A stretch of 64,000 bases of DNA from CAVORB01 sp963736235 (lineage in GTDB: Bacteria; Pseudomonadota; Gammaproteobacteria; Chromatiales; Chromatiaceae), in the NCBI GenBank assembly GCA_963736235.1, contig CAVTOR010000014.1:44243-108242 (forward strand), in the 5' to 3' direction. Position numbers and translations under genes: made by a program. Shown piece after piece: positions 13,157 to 22,180 of the stretch (position 1 is the first letter of the stretch; every line of letters starts with the position of its first letter). The notes under the pieces were generated by a model. The model made no database searches. It had not been told where the DNA came from and was given only the letters and a program-made list of their open reading frames with translations.

Positions 13157-15121
13157 TCAAACCTGATGCACGTAAGTTCCCGGCGCATCCGCCAGGGGCG
13201 GATAACCGGCTAGTGGTGCACCGTAACCCGGGGCCTCGCGCTGGCCGGTGGAGTGTTCGACCAGCCAAGCCTGCCACGCCGGCCACCAGGAACCCTCGTG
13301 GCGCGGGTTGGATTGCTGCCAGCTATCGGGATCGACGTAGGGATCGCCGTTTCGACGCCAGCCCTGTTGGTAGCTGCGGCCCGGGTGACCGGGCTCACTG
13401 ACGATTCCCGCATTGTGTCCGCCGCTCGTCAGCACAAAGGTCACCTCCTGCGAGTTGGCCAACAGGTTGATCTTGTAAACCGATTGCCAGGGCGCGACGT
13501 GGTCTTTGACGGTGGCAACGGCGAAGATCGGGGCATGGATGTCGCTCACCGCCACGGGGCGCCCATCGACGCGATATCGCCCAACCGCGAGGTCATTGTT
13601 CAGAAACAGCTTGCGCAGGTATTCCGTATGCATGCGGTATGGCATGCGGGTCTGGTCGGCATTCCAGGCCATCAGGTCGTTCGGTGGGCGGCGTTCGCCC
13701 AACAGGTATTCGCGCACCATCCGCGACCAGATCAGGTCGTTGGAGCGCAGTAGTTGGAAGGCACCGGACATCTGGTTGGTGTCGAGCAAACCGCGCTCCC
13801 ACATCATGCTTTCGAGAAAGCTTACCTGCTCCTCGTTGACGAACAGCATCAGCTCGCCCGCCTCGCTGAAATCGGTCTGCGCCGCAAGCAGGGTTACAGT
13901 CTTCATCCGGTTGTCGCCGTTGCGCGCCATGGCGGCGGCAGCGATAGCCAGCAGGGTCCCGCCCAGACAGTAGCCTGCCACGTGCACCTTCTGTTCGGGC
14001 TGAATCGCCCCGATGGCCTCGAGCGCAGCAAGGATGCCCATGCGCCGATAATCTTCCATGCCAAGATCACGATCCTCGCTCGTCGGGTTGCGCCAGGAAA
14101 TCATGAACACCGTATGCCCATGCTCGACCAGATATCTGACCAGGGAATTGTGCGGCGACAGGTCGAGAATGTAGTACTTCATGATCCACGCCGGCACGAT
14201 GAGCACCGGCTCGGCATGGACACGGGCGGTCGTGGGCTCGTACTGGATCAATTCGATCAGGTGGTTTCGGTACACCACCCTGCCCGGTGTCACCGCCACG
14301 TCCTTGCCGGGCACGAACCGTTCCATTCCGGGCGCCTTCTGCCCGCTGGCCAGGCGCGCCCAGTCGTCCCACCAGTTGGCCCAACCTCGCACCAGATTGG
14401 CGCCGCCCTCGCGCAGCGTTGCCTCGATGACTTCCGGATTGGTCAGCGGGAAATTGGCGGGCGAGACAGTATCCAGGACCTGGCGCACCGTGAAGTTCAA
14501 GAGATCCTTGCTCTGGCTCGACAGGGCCGGTACACCGGTCGTGGCATTGGCCCACCATTGCTGCGTCAGCAGAAAAGATTGGCTCATCAGGTTGAAGGGC
14601 CACTGCTGCCAGGCTGCGGCGCGGAAGCGCTTGTCCTGTGGCAGCGGCTCGATCGCCGGCGGCGCCCGCGGGTCCGCGACCGATTGGAGGGCGTAAAGCG
14701 TGAGGCGGGCCGCTTTGCGAAAGGCTTTCTCGGTCAGACGCGCATGGGTTCCGGGAGACCAGATGAGTTTCACCCACCAGTCGAGCAAGTGCAGCGGGAC
14801 CACCCGCGGATCCATACCCCCCGTGAATCTGGCGACGGAGGCATTGAATAGCCGATCCAGGTACTTCGCGACTTCGGGACTCAGGGTCGAGGGCGGCAAT
14901 GGGTCCGGCCTGTACGTACCCGCCACGCCATCTTCGGATGCGGAAACCGGCATCATCGACCGCCCGGCCGCTGGCAAAGCAGCGTCCGATGCGACGGCTG
15001 GTTTGCGGCGGGACAACGAGGCAGCGGCGGTCAACGCTCTTGAAGGCATGGCGATGCGTCCTGGACGTAGAGTCTTCGCAGTACTCATATGAGTATAGTG
15101 CTGCACTGCAGCATCCGACAA
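13157..15121 (-). CDS. phaC: Polyhydroxyalkanoate synthase
   Basis: This 654-aa protein polymerises 3-hydroxyacyl-CoA into storage polyester. The lipase-like box G-Y-C-L-G-G holds the catalytic Cys (Cys385 counting from 15121). A catalytic Asp follows in ATVKDHVAPW, and a catalytic His in SGGHNAGIV. The N-terminal PhaC_N domain is clear from about residue 95 (DRLFNASVARFTGGMDP). The first 90 residues are low-complexity, and the real start may be the ATG 11 codons later. No phaA, phaB or phasin gene is adjacent. Confidence 0.88.
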   Translation of the reverse strand: MSDAAVQHYTHMSTAKTLRPGRIAMPSRALTAAASLSRRKPAVASDAALPAAGRSMMPVSASEDGVAGTYRPDPLPPSTLSPEVAKYLDRLFNASVARFTGGMDPRVVPLHLLDWWVKLIWSPGTHARLTEKAFRKAARLTLYALQSVADPRAPPAIEPLPQDKRFRAAAWQQWPFNLMSQSFLLTQQWWANATTGVPALSSQSKDLLNFTVRQVLDTVSPANFPLTNPEVIEATLREGGANLVRGWANWWDDWARLASGQKAPGMERFVPGKDVAVTPGRVVYRNHLIELIQYEPTTARVHAEPVLIVPAWIMKYYILDLSPHNSLVRYLVEHGHTVFMISWRNPTSEDRDLGMEDYRRMGILAALEAIGAIQPEQKVHVAGYCLGGTLLAIAAAAMARNGDNRMKTVTLLAAQTDFSEAGELMLFVNEEQVSFLESMMWERGLLDTNQMSGAFQLLRSNDLIWSRMVREYLLGERRPPNDLMAWNADQTRMPYRMHTEYLRKLFLNNDLAVGRYRVDGRPVAVSDIHAPIFAVATVKDHVAPWQSVYKINLLANSQEVTFVLTSGGHNAGIVSEPGHPGRSYQQGWRRNGDPYVDPDSWQQSNPRHEGSWWPAWQAWLVEHSTGQREAPGYGAPLAGYPPLADAPGTYVHQV

Positions 15122-15508
15122 TGGGTACGCTCCAGCCCGAGGCCCCGCTTCACCTTAGAAGCGTTCAGGTCAGATGGCGATGGTCGCGGAGTACCGCAGG
15201 CAAGGCGCTCGCAACCACACCAGGGAAACATTCATCAGCATCTAAGAATTGAATGGCCTTCCCTGCGGGCAATACCGCGAGGTGAAGCAGTTCGAACCGA
15301 ATGTGCGCGCCGTCTCCCGTGCATCAGGCACCGACTGGTTCGATAGGCGACTGGAAGCTACGGAACCCGGCGACCAAGATCCCCTCCAGGAGTGCGCCGG
15401 TGCCGGACGCAAAAAAACGGGGGCTTGCGCCCCCGCTTGTTCGATCAACAAAATATCTGCTTCCGCAGACGGCAACCGCGCGCCGGTACACCGGCGCGCG
15501 GCGCCTGA
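15122..15508. other. Intergenic region between phaC promoter side and the secreted glycosidase-like gene
   Basis: It should hold the phaC promoter at its left end and it contains a terminator at 15411-15438. No gene is supported here. Confidence 0.5.
15411..15438 (-). terminator. Rho-independent terminator of the 1012-aa protein gene
   Basis: Read on the minus strand, a stem GCGGGGGC / GCCCCCGT with a GCAA tetraloop-like turn is followed by seven T. It lies about 70 bases after the stop at 15509. Confidence 0.88.
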
Positions 15509-18500
15509 TTACGGCCGAATCAGAATGGCCGAGTCGTAGGGCTCGATCGTCACCTGCCGCACGGTGGAGCCATCGTTGATCGGATCCTGACCCGTGCCGC
15601 GAATGCGCCGGAAGGTGCCGCCGAGATCCACAGTGCGCCGCGAGGGCGTAGCGTTGACGACCACGGTGGCGTTGTCGAAATCGCGGCGGAGCACGTCGGC
15701 ATTACCCCGGAACAGGTAGACCGAGTCGATCCAGACCACGGACTCTTCCTTGCCCACGTTGAAACTCAACCGATAGTTACCGGTACGAGGTGCTTCGAAG
15801 GTCACGACCCGCCGCACCCACTCGTCCGGCACGGTGATCGTCTCGATGACATCCCCGAGTGCGGCCTGCAGGGTGCGGATCTTGCTCGCCTTCGCGGCGA
15901 AGGCCAAGGTGTACTCCACCCCGCCGGTCAAGCTAACCGTGGGCCCGCGGGCCGCCGCGCCGGCGTAGGTATCCGTCTGGCTGATCGGTTCGCTGATCCT
16001 CAGCGCGCCGGTCCCATCCATCCGATTGGCCCAAGTGGTGTCCCGCGAGATGTTCACATTCGAGCCGCTCCATCCGGTGAGGTTCGAGTCGAACGTGCCA
16101 TTTGTCATCATGTCTCTCTGCGGGGCGAAGTCCGCGTCATTGTAGACGCGGTAGTGCGGCCCGAGCGGCCATCCCATCCAGCCGGTGTGCTTGCGGATCT
16201 GGGACTCGTTGCTTGGGTTCGAGGCAATGGCACGACCATAGGTCGCCGACCCTGGCACCACGTCCACCGCGTACTCGTCCCACCAGGGGTCCGTCGTGAC
16301 CGAGTTCTGCTGGCCGAAGTAACCGTCGTCGAGAAGCATCAGGCCAAACGCGAACCTGAACGGTCGGTTGTTGCTGCCCGGCGCTCCGTAGGGATAGAGC
16401 TTCGTCGTCACCCGGTTGAAGCCTTCCGTATAGCGCGGACCATACTGACGGTGGTGCATCTGCACGCTGTACGAGGACAGACGGCCGTCGATCTCGCGGT
16501 AGTCCGGAGTGGAGCTGCCGATGTTGCGGTTTGGCCAGCCCTCGAGCTGCACGCCGTTGAGGCTCGGGAAACCACCTGCTTCGAGGACGCCGCCAACCAG
16601 CACGGCGTCCGGTAGCCGCTGGCGGGTCAGCCGGTAGAACTCGTCCATGCCGTTGCCCCACAAGTTCACACCGCTGGGCGAAATCCCATCGTCGAGCGAG
16701 AGATTATTGTCGACATCCGGCAGTTTTCCGTGCCCGGCGTCCTTGATGAAATGGAAGTCCGAATCGAACAGGATGCCGTCGACGTCCGCTTTGGTCAGGT
16801 TGCCCAGTCCGTCGCGGTTGTAGTTGGTGCCGAGCCAGGCGGCCAGAACGGCGTTGAACTGACGTCCGCTGCCGTCCCGCGGGCTCGCGGTGCTCATGTT
16901 GTACATCCAGTTCCGGCCGTCCTGCTCGCCGCCGTTGCCGATCACGTGCTCGGCGATGATGCTGCCGGAGGGGTGGGATGCGGCCGTCGACTTGTAGCCC
17001 CGATTCGCGAGCGTCAGGGTGTTGTTGGACCGATTCACGCCGGTCACTCTCGCGTGCTCCGCGTTGCGGAACGCCCCCGCGCCGCCCTCGTAGATCACGA
17101 CATATCGGCCGGCGTTGAATCGACTCGCATCGGCGACCTGCACCGTCGTCGTGCCGGCGTTGATCGCGCTGCGCAGGGTGCTGCCAGGTGCGTAGAGCCA
17201 GTGTCCGGCGTACACGTCGCACCCCTGGGTGCTCGGTCCGGTCCGGCCGAAGGGCAGGCCGCTGCCTTGGCGGCAGGGATCAGGGTCGTTCCAGCCCTGA
17301 TACTCCGCCGGCGCGATGATGCGCAGACCGGCCGTGCTCGGGTCGACCGCCTGAACGCTTGCCAGCCAGTCCAGCCAGAAAGGCTTAACCGCGATCACCC
17401 CGTACTTGGAGAACATCTGCGCGCCCCCGCTGGTCTTCAGGGGCCCGGTGGTGATCCGCGGGAACGGACGGTTCTCGATCCTCGAGCTGCCCGTGTAGCG
17501 CACGCTGTTCGTCGTGTCCGCATCCCAGAGATACTCGTAGCCGACCGGCGTCGGGGTCGGATCGGAGGGCGCGGGGTCGGGCTCGGGCTCCTCCTGCGGA
17601 GGGTCTCCCGCGACCGGTGGGTCGTTCAGACAGCTGCTCAGGGTCTGGATGTCGAACGGGGACTGCACCGTCTGCCGGTTCGGTCCGACCGTCACGGGCT
17701 CGCCGGCGTCGAGGCAGCCACTGGCGCCCGAGGCCAAGGCAAAGTCGACGCCGTCCTGCCCGGTACCACCGACAAACAGCTTGTAATTGAACTCGGCTGC
17801 CGAGGCGGAGTTCAGCACGTCGCCGTTCTCCATCGAGAAGCCGTCGACGGCGGCGAAAGACCGGTCCGAGGTCAGCCCGCCGGTGAAGCTCGCGGAGCTG
17901 CCTCCCGCGGTCACCCGCAGGTGCCACTCGCTCGTGTCGCAATCCTGCCAGAGGAAGGTGCCCTGTTCGGTTGCCTTGTTGAAGGCCACCTCGCCGCAGT
18001 CAGCCGGCGCGGCGCCACAGGCACCGAGTGTGGTGATGTCGAAAGCCCCGCGCATTACGATGCGGGTCGGGCCAACGACCACGTCGCCGCCAGCGTCGAG
18101 GCAGGCGCTGGCACCGTTGCGCAGGGAGAAATCGATCCCGTCCTGGCCGGTGTTGCCGACGTTCATGACGTAATCGAAGCGTGCGGGGCGCGGGATGTCG
18201 AGCACGTCATTGCTCTCGAGCGAGTACGGCGTCACCCCGTCGATGACCATGCTGGAGATCAGGTTGCCTGCGAAGCTCGTGTAGCTTCCGCCAGCCGTCA
18301 CCCGGACGTGCCATTGCCCGCTATCGCAGTCCTGCCAGAGGAAGGTACCCTGCTCGCGGGCCTTGTCGTAGGGAACATCGCCGCACGCTGCTTGCGCGTT
18401 GGACCACTGCAGTCCGGCGGCAAGCATCAGTACCCCCAGGCCAACGACCCCACGACCGACGCTACGGCGAGGTGCCTGGCCCTTGGAAACAAGCGTTCGG

Positions 18501-18547
18501 CCGAAAAACCTTTGCCAAAAACGCTTGCGATTCATACTTCTTTCCAT
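15509..18547 (-). CDS. Large secreted glycoside hydrolase-like protein with duplicated N-terminal modules
   Basis: This 1012-aa exported protein has a long basic n-region and a signal segment ending AQAA near residue 53; the ATG four codons later is an equally good start. Two homologous modules of about 125 residues follow, at about 54-180 and 183-310. Both contain EQGTFLWQDCD and GQDG-DF, and both end near a CLDAG segment. A Pro/Glu-rich linker (315-335) leads to a large domain with an apparent TIM-barrel glycosidase motif (DVDGILFDSDFHF, then WGNGMDEFYRLTRQRLPD). A carbohydrate-binding-like beta-sandwich (about 835-960) and a C-terminal NATPSRRTVDLGG segment typical of glycosidase ends follow. 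The substrate is unknown. Confidence 0.7.
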   Translation of the reverse strand: MERSMNRKRFWQRFFGRTLVSKGQAPRRSVGRGVVGLGVLMLAAGLQWSNAQAACGDVPYDKAREQGTFLWQDCDSGQWHVRVTAGGSYTSFAGNLISSMVIDGVTPYSLESNDVLDIPRPARFDYVMNVGNTGQDGIDFSLRNGASACLDAGGDVVVGPTRIVMRGAFDITTLGACGAAPADCGEVAFNKATEQGTFLWQDCDTSEWHLRVTAGGSSASFTGGLTSDRSFAAVDGFSMENGDVLNSASAAEFNYKLFVGGTGQDGVDFALASGASGCLDAGEPVTVGPNRQTVQSPFDIQTLSSCLNDPPVAGDPPQEEPEPDPAPSDPTPTPVGYEYLWDADTTNSVRYTGSSRIENRPFPRITTGPLKTSGGAQMFSKYGVIAVKPFWLDWLASVQAVDPSTAGLRIIAPAEYQGWNDPDPCRQGSGLPFGRTGPSTQGCDVYAGHWLYAPGSTLRSAINAGTTTVQVADASRFNAGRYVVIYEGGAGAFRNAEHARVTGVNRSNNTLTLANRGYKSTAASHPSGSIIAEHVIGNGGEQDGRNWMYNMSTASPRDGSGRQFNAVLAAWLGTNYNRDGLGNLTKADVDGILFDSDFHFIKDAGHGKLPDVDNNLSLDDGISPSGVNLWGNGMDEFYRLTRQRLPDAVLVGGVLEAGGFPSLNGVQLEGWPNRNIGSSTPDYREIDGRLSSYSVQMHHRQYGPRYTEGFNRVTTKLYPYGAPGSNNRPFRFAFGLMLLDDGYFGQQNSVTTDPWWDEYAVDVVPGSATYGRAIASNPSNESQIRKHTGWMGWPLGPHYRVYNDADFAPQRDMMTNGTFDSNLTGWSGSNVNISRDTTWANRMDGTGALRISEPISQTDTYAGAAARGPTVSLTGGVEYTLAFAAKASKIRTLQAALGDVIETITVPDEWVRRVVTFEAPRTGNYRLSFNVGKEESVVWIDSVYLFRGNADVLRRDFDNATVVVNATPSRRTVDLGGTFRRIRGTGQDPINDGSTVRQVTIEPYDSAILIRP

Positions 18548-19455
18548 CGCTATGCCTCATCTCGGTTAAGTGACGTTGTCGAGCAGCCCAACCAATGCTG
18601 CTGGTTCGCGACAACTTGTAGTTGCAGGAATCTCCTCGCTGTTTCCGATGTCCGGGCAGTTCTCGTTTTTGGCTGTGCGCGGCGCTGCCGAAGTTGAACC
18701 AAACTCCGGTGCATCCGTTCTTCCGCTACGCGAGCGCGCAAAGCCGCCTGTCGGTCGGTTCAACCATTGAACCTGCCGCTTAAGCGAGCCGTGCGCTGAC
18801 GGTCGAAAACGGATGCGGTGACGCCAGGGGGTTCCCTAGCTTTTACTACCTAAAACTAAAGAGATTGTTTATTGCCCCATGTCTCGATTATGTTTCAGTA
18901 GAAAATGACTTCCGGTTCGCGCACACCACTGTCGGGTCGGACGCGTAGCATGTTGGCGAACCGTTGGTGAATCGACGACCGACATCCAAGCCCTGCCTGG
19001 ACAACCAAGACGGCCCGAGGTCCGGGTGCGCAGTCGGAATTGGGTGCGGAGAAACAATCTGGTCGGTCCCGGTGCGGCACCGTATCGAATCGTGAGCACT
19101 ACTCCGCGGGTCTGGCATTGACATTCCGCCCAGGGTACTCGTGGTACCGGTATACTTTCGTTCACGAGATGGCCCATATGTTATCTCGCGGGCGAAAGTC
19201 CTACATTAAGCAAGTTTAAGATTCGGCCTGCTTGCGATGCGGCTTGGGCGGAGAGCTGCAGATCATTTCTGCGGTTTCCGATACATTGGCGAGCGGCAAG
19301 CCCAGTGCGCCGCCAGCGGACGATGCCGGCGGGCGACCGGTCGTCTTGACGTCCCTCAAAGCCTGCCCTCTTTCCTTTGCTCTAGCATGCTCCGAGCAAG
19401 AGGTCGCGTTGACATAAGACGAGGCAAACTCGGAGCAGGACCGCTGGAAGGTCGT
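18548..19455. other. Long intergenic region upstream of norE
   Basis: These 908 bases separate the divergent secreted-protein gene and norE. Short frames here lack ribosome-binding sites and family features. A GGTTCAA/TTGAACC hairpin is at 18757-18773, an AT-rich patch at about 18838-18905, and a DNR/FNR-type box at 19346-19359. Confidence 0.5.
19346..19359 (+). promoter_or_regulatory. CRP/FNR-family (DNR/NnrR-type) box upstream of norE
   Basis: The 14-mer TTGACGTCCCTCAA fits TTGAN-N4-NTCAA. A TAGCAT hexamer about 30 bases from the box centre could be the -10 element. The norE start is 97 bases downstream. Confidence 0.6.
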
Positions 19456-20037
19456 ATGACAGGAACACCAAAAGATCTGGCGGGGCGTTACCCGCCCGGG
19501 GATCTCGCGATCTGGATCTTCATCCTCGCCGAGCTGGCGGTCTTCGCCGCCTTCTTCGCCGCCTACGCATTCAGCCGCATGGACAATGTGGAGCTGTTCA
19601 ACACCTATCAGGCGACCCTCGATCGGCGTGCGGCCCTGTTCAATACGCTGGCGCTCATCACCAGCAGCTACTTCGTCGTGCGCGCTCTGGCGGCCATCCG
19701 CGACGACGACAACCGTGGCTGCGTCGGCTGGTTGCTCGCTGCCCTCGCAATGGGCCTCCTCTTCCTGGTCGTGAAGTCGAGCGAATACGCCCACCACTTC
19801 GGCGAGGGCATCCGGCTCAGCACCAATACCTTCTACATGTTCTATCTGTCCCTGACCTTCTTCCACTTCATGCACGTCATCCTCGGGATGGTCATTCTTG
19901 CTGCGGTAGCGGTAAAGGCACACCGCGGCGGCTACTCCGCCAGCAATCACACGGGCGTGGACACGGGCGCTTCCTATTGGCACATGGTGGACCTGGTGTG
20001 GCTGATCCTCTTCCCGCTCGTGTACGTCATGCGATGA
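19456..20037 (+). CDS. norE: Cytochrome c oxidase subunit III-like protein NorE
   Basis: This 193-aa, five-helix membrane protein of the heme-copper oxidase subunit III family is found with nor genes and helps NO reductase assembly or activity. The frame is open further upstream, but GGAAGG just before the ATG at 19456 and the start of clear homology (GDLAIWIFILAELAVFAAFFAAY) favour this start. SSEYAHHFGEG and FFHFMHVILGMVIL are typical. Its TGA overlaps the norF ATG. Confidence 0.88.
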   Translation: MTGTPKDLAGRYPPGDLAIWIFILAELAVFAAFFAAYAFSRMDNVELFNTYQATLDRRAALFNTLALITSSYFVVRALAAIRDDDNRGCVGWLLAALAMGLLFLVVKSSEYAHHFGEGIRLSTNTFYMFYLSLTFFHFMHVILGMVILAAVAVKAHRGGYSASNHTGVDTGASYWHMVDLVWLILFPLVYVMR

Positions 20038-20315
20038 ATACCATGCACGGGAAACGAATCTGGATACGCCCCTGCACTGCCGTTTACCTGGTGATGGTCG
20101 CGCTCACCCTGGTGACCTTCGCCATCGGCGCGGCCGGGGTCAGCGGATTGGGCGCTTCCCTTCTGGTCCTCGCATTCGCGCTGATCAAGGGCGAGCTGCT
20201 CGGCGACTTCTTCATGGGACTGAAGGGCCTGAGAGGGCCTTGGCGCTGGGTTATATTCCTCTGGCTATTCGTGCCGGGCGGGCTGATTACCGCCGCTTTT
20301 GTTCTGTCCAGCTGA
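20034..20315 (+). CDS. norF: NorF-like membrane protein (cytochrome oxidase subunit IV type)
   Basis: This 93-aa protein has three predicted membrane helices. The ATG at 20034 overlaps the norE stop as ATGA, so translation is coupled. The segment FALIKGELLGDFFMGLKGLRGPWRWV is typical of small subunit IV-like NorF proteins. Its role in NO reductase maturation is inferred from context. Confidence 0.8.
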   Translation: MNTMHGKRIWIRPCTAVYLVMVALTLVTFAIGAAGVSGLGASLLVLAFALIKGELLGDFFMGLKGLRGPWRWVIFLWLFVPGGLITAAFVLSS

Positions 20316-20456
20316 CGCTGCCCGAAGCGGCGACCGATTTGACCCAGGTTAAGGTGCCGGGTGGCGCCACTCGCAATCATCGGCTACCGCTCCCCGCTTT
20401 GCCCGTGCGGCTCCTGCGAGCGCGGCGAAACACACGCTTTCCCAAGGAGACCCAAG

Positions 20457-20855
20457 ATGAAGCGCTCGTTGCCCCTTATTCTCGCCGCTCTGCTTTCCTC
20501 CGCCAGCCTCGTCAATGCCGCGACGCCCGAGAGCGCCTGCGCCAACCTGGCCGAGGCGCGCACCCAGTTGGTTGGCATGATCGCCGAAACTGACGCGGCC
20601 AAGCTCGACGATTTCAAGGCCAAGGTCCACGCCGCGAGCGACAAGCTGGACGCGGACCTGTCCGCCATGGCCGCCGGCCCGGATGCGGACAAGGTCGCCG
20701 CGTTCCAGCCGGTGTGGGAGGCCTTCAAGAACACCCGCGAGACGGAGATCATCCCCGCCGTTTACGCGGGCAAGAACGCCGACGCCAAGGCCATCGCCAC
20801 CGGCATCCAGGCAGAGCGCATGAAGGAGATGAAGGCCGCCATGGGCTGTCAATAG
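20457..20855 (+). CDS. Small periplasmic helical protein in the nor cluster
   Basis: This 132-aa protein has a signal peptide (LPLILAALLSSASLVNAA) followed by an Ala-rich, probably four-helix-bundle mature domain. It holds only two Cys, one near the mature N-terminus (ESACANL) and one at the C-terminus (MGCQ), which could form a disulfide. AAGGAGA precedes the ATG at 20457. It has no CxxCH, so it is not a cytochrome c. I do not recognise the family; its place between norF and norQ suggests a role in NO reductase biogenesis or protection. Confidence 0.7.
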   Translation: MKRSLPLILAALLSSASLVNAATPESACANLAEARTQLVGMIAETDAAKLDDFKAKVHAASDKLDADLSAMAAGPDADKVAAFQPVWEAFKNTRETEIIPAVYAGKNADAKAIATGIQAERMKEMKAAMGCQ

Positions 20856-20924
20856 GTCCGGCGGACGGCATTGACGCCCTCAGCGAACAACAGCGAAGAC
20901 CGCGCGGTCTCGCCGGTGAGATCC

Positions 20925-21748
20925 ATGCAAGCGAACCAGCAGGCCATCAGATCGAAATCGGCGGGCGCCGCGCGGAGCGTGTTCTACCGGTCCCAGGGCA
21001 ACGAGGTGTCGCTCTTCGAGCACGCCTTCCGCAACCGCCTCCCGGTCATGATCAAGGGTCCCACCGGCTGCGGCAAAACCCGCTTCGTGCGCTACATGGC
21101 GGAGCGGCTCGGCCGGCCGCTGTTCACCGTCGCCTGTCACGACGACCTGACCGCGGCCGACCTGGTCGGGCGACACCTGATCGGCGACAGCGGCACCTTC
21201 TGGAGCGACGGCCCCTTGACCCGTGCCGTGCGCGAAGGCGCCATCTGTTATCTGGACGAGGTGGTAGAGGCGCGCAAGGACACCACCGTGGTGCTGCACC
21301 CCCTGACCGACGATCGGCGCATTCTGCCCCTGGAGCGCACCGGCGAGACGCTGCACGCCCCGGACGGCTTCATGCTCGTCGTTTCCTACAACCCGGGCTA
21401 TCAGAACCTGCTCAAGGGGATGAAACCCAGCACGCGCCAGCGCTTCGTGGCGATGACCTTCGATTTCCCGAACCCCGAGCTGGAGGTGGAGATCCTGATC
21501 GGCGAGACGCGGGATCGACGCGCCAGCGGCGCTGCGCCTGGTCCGGCTGGCCGGCGCGCTGCGCGCGCTCAAGGACCACGATCTGGAAGAGGCGGCCTCC
21601 ACCCGCCTCCTGGTGTATGCGGCGACCCTGATCCGGGGCGGCATGGGCGCGGCGCGAGGCCTGCCGCGCCGCCCTGGCCGAGCCGCTGACCGATGATGCC
21701 GAGACCATCGCCGCCCTGGCCGAGGTGATCGATGCCAGTCTCGCCTGA
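20925..21748 (+). pseudogene. norQ: NorQ/CbbQ-type MoxR AAA+ ATPase, two frameshifts
   Basis: This AAA+ chaperone works with NorD to activate NO reductase. Walker [11 protein letters not shown] is near residue 49, followed by Walker [13 protein letters not shown] and the sensor VVSYNPGYQ. The frame changes near 21511-21513 (GGG run) and again near 21650-21656, each equal to one extra G. After both corrections the chain reads through [21 protein letters not shown] and [16 protein letters not shown] to the stop at 21746. No substitution stop is present. Sequence error or very recent inactivation are both possible. Confidence 0.82.
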
Positions 21749-22180
21749 GCCCGATCCCGAGCGGACGGTCGACCAACAGCCGCGGGGCAGTCAGGCTCGC
21801 GATCGCGGCCGAGGCGCTGTACCTCGCCAACCTTCTGGCGATCCCCGTGGTCGCCTTCCTGATCCTGGGCGTGCTGTTCCTGCGCCGCGACAGAGACACG
21901 CCCGCGCTGGCCGCCGCTCACATCGACCAGACCTTCTCCGCCAGCCTGTGGGCGGGGATCCTGCTGATCCTGGTCAATGCCGCGATCCTGCTCATCGGCG
22001 GATACCGAGGGCGTGCACGCCTGGACCCTGGTGATCATCTACTTCACCGTTTGCCACTCGGCCCTGGTGCTGTTCGGTGTGGTCGGCCTGGCCAAGGCCA
22101 TGGCCGGGCAATGCTGGCGCTTCCCGCTGGTGGGACGCTCCCTGCCGCCGGGTTGCCCCGGGATGGATCACCATGATTAG
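21732..22180 (+). pseudogene. DUF4870/Tic20-like membrane protein in the nor cluster, two frameshifts
   Basis: The ATG overlaps the 3' end of norQ. Removing one G near 21784-21787 and one near 22000 gives a protein of about 148 aa with three membrane segments (ALYLANLLAIPVVAFLILGVLFL, ILLILVNAAILLIG, LVIIYFTVCHSALVLFGVVGLAKA) and an AAHIDQTFSASLW motif after the first, as in DUF4870-type proteins. Its stop lies inside the start region of the next gene. A role in NO reductase assembly is inferred from position only. Confidence 0.65.

Noticed and set aside
13253..14851. Long plus-strand frames opposite phaC
   Set aside because: They are complements of the well-supported PHA synthase with shadow-type amino acid composition.
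18550..19177. Several 60-100 codon frames upstream of norE
   Set aside because: They overlap in multiple phases, lack ribosome-binding sites and show no recognisable domains.
19237..19455. N-terminal extension of norE
   Set aside because: The 73 extra codons are Arg/Gly-rich without homology, and a ribosome-binding site supports the ATG at 19456.
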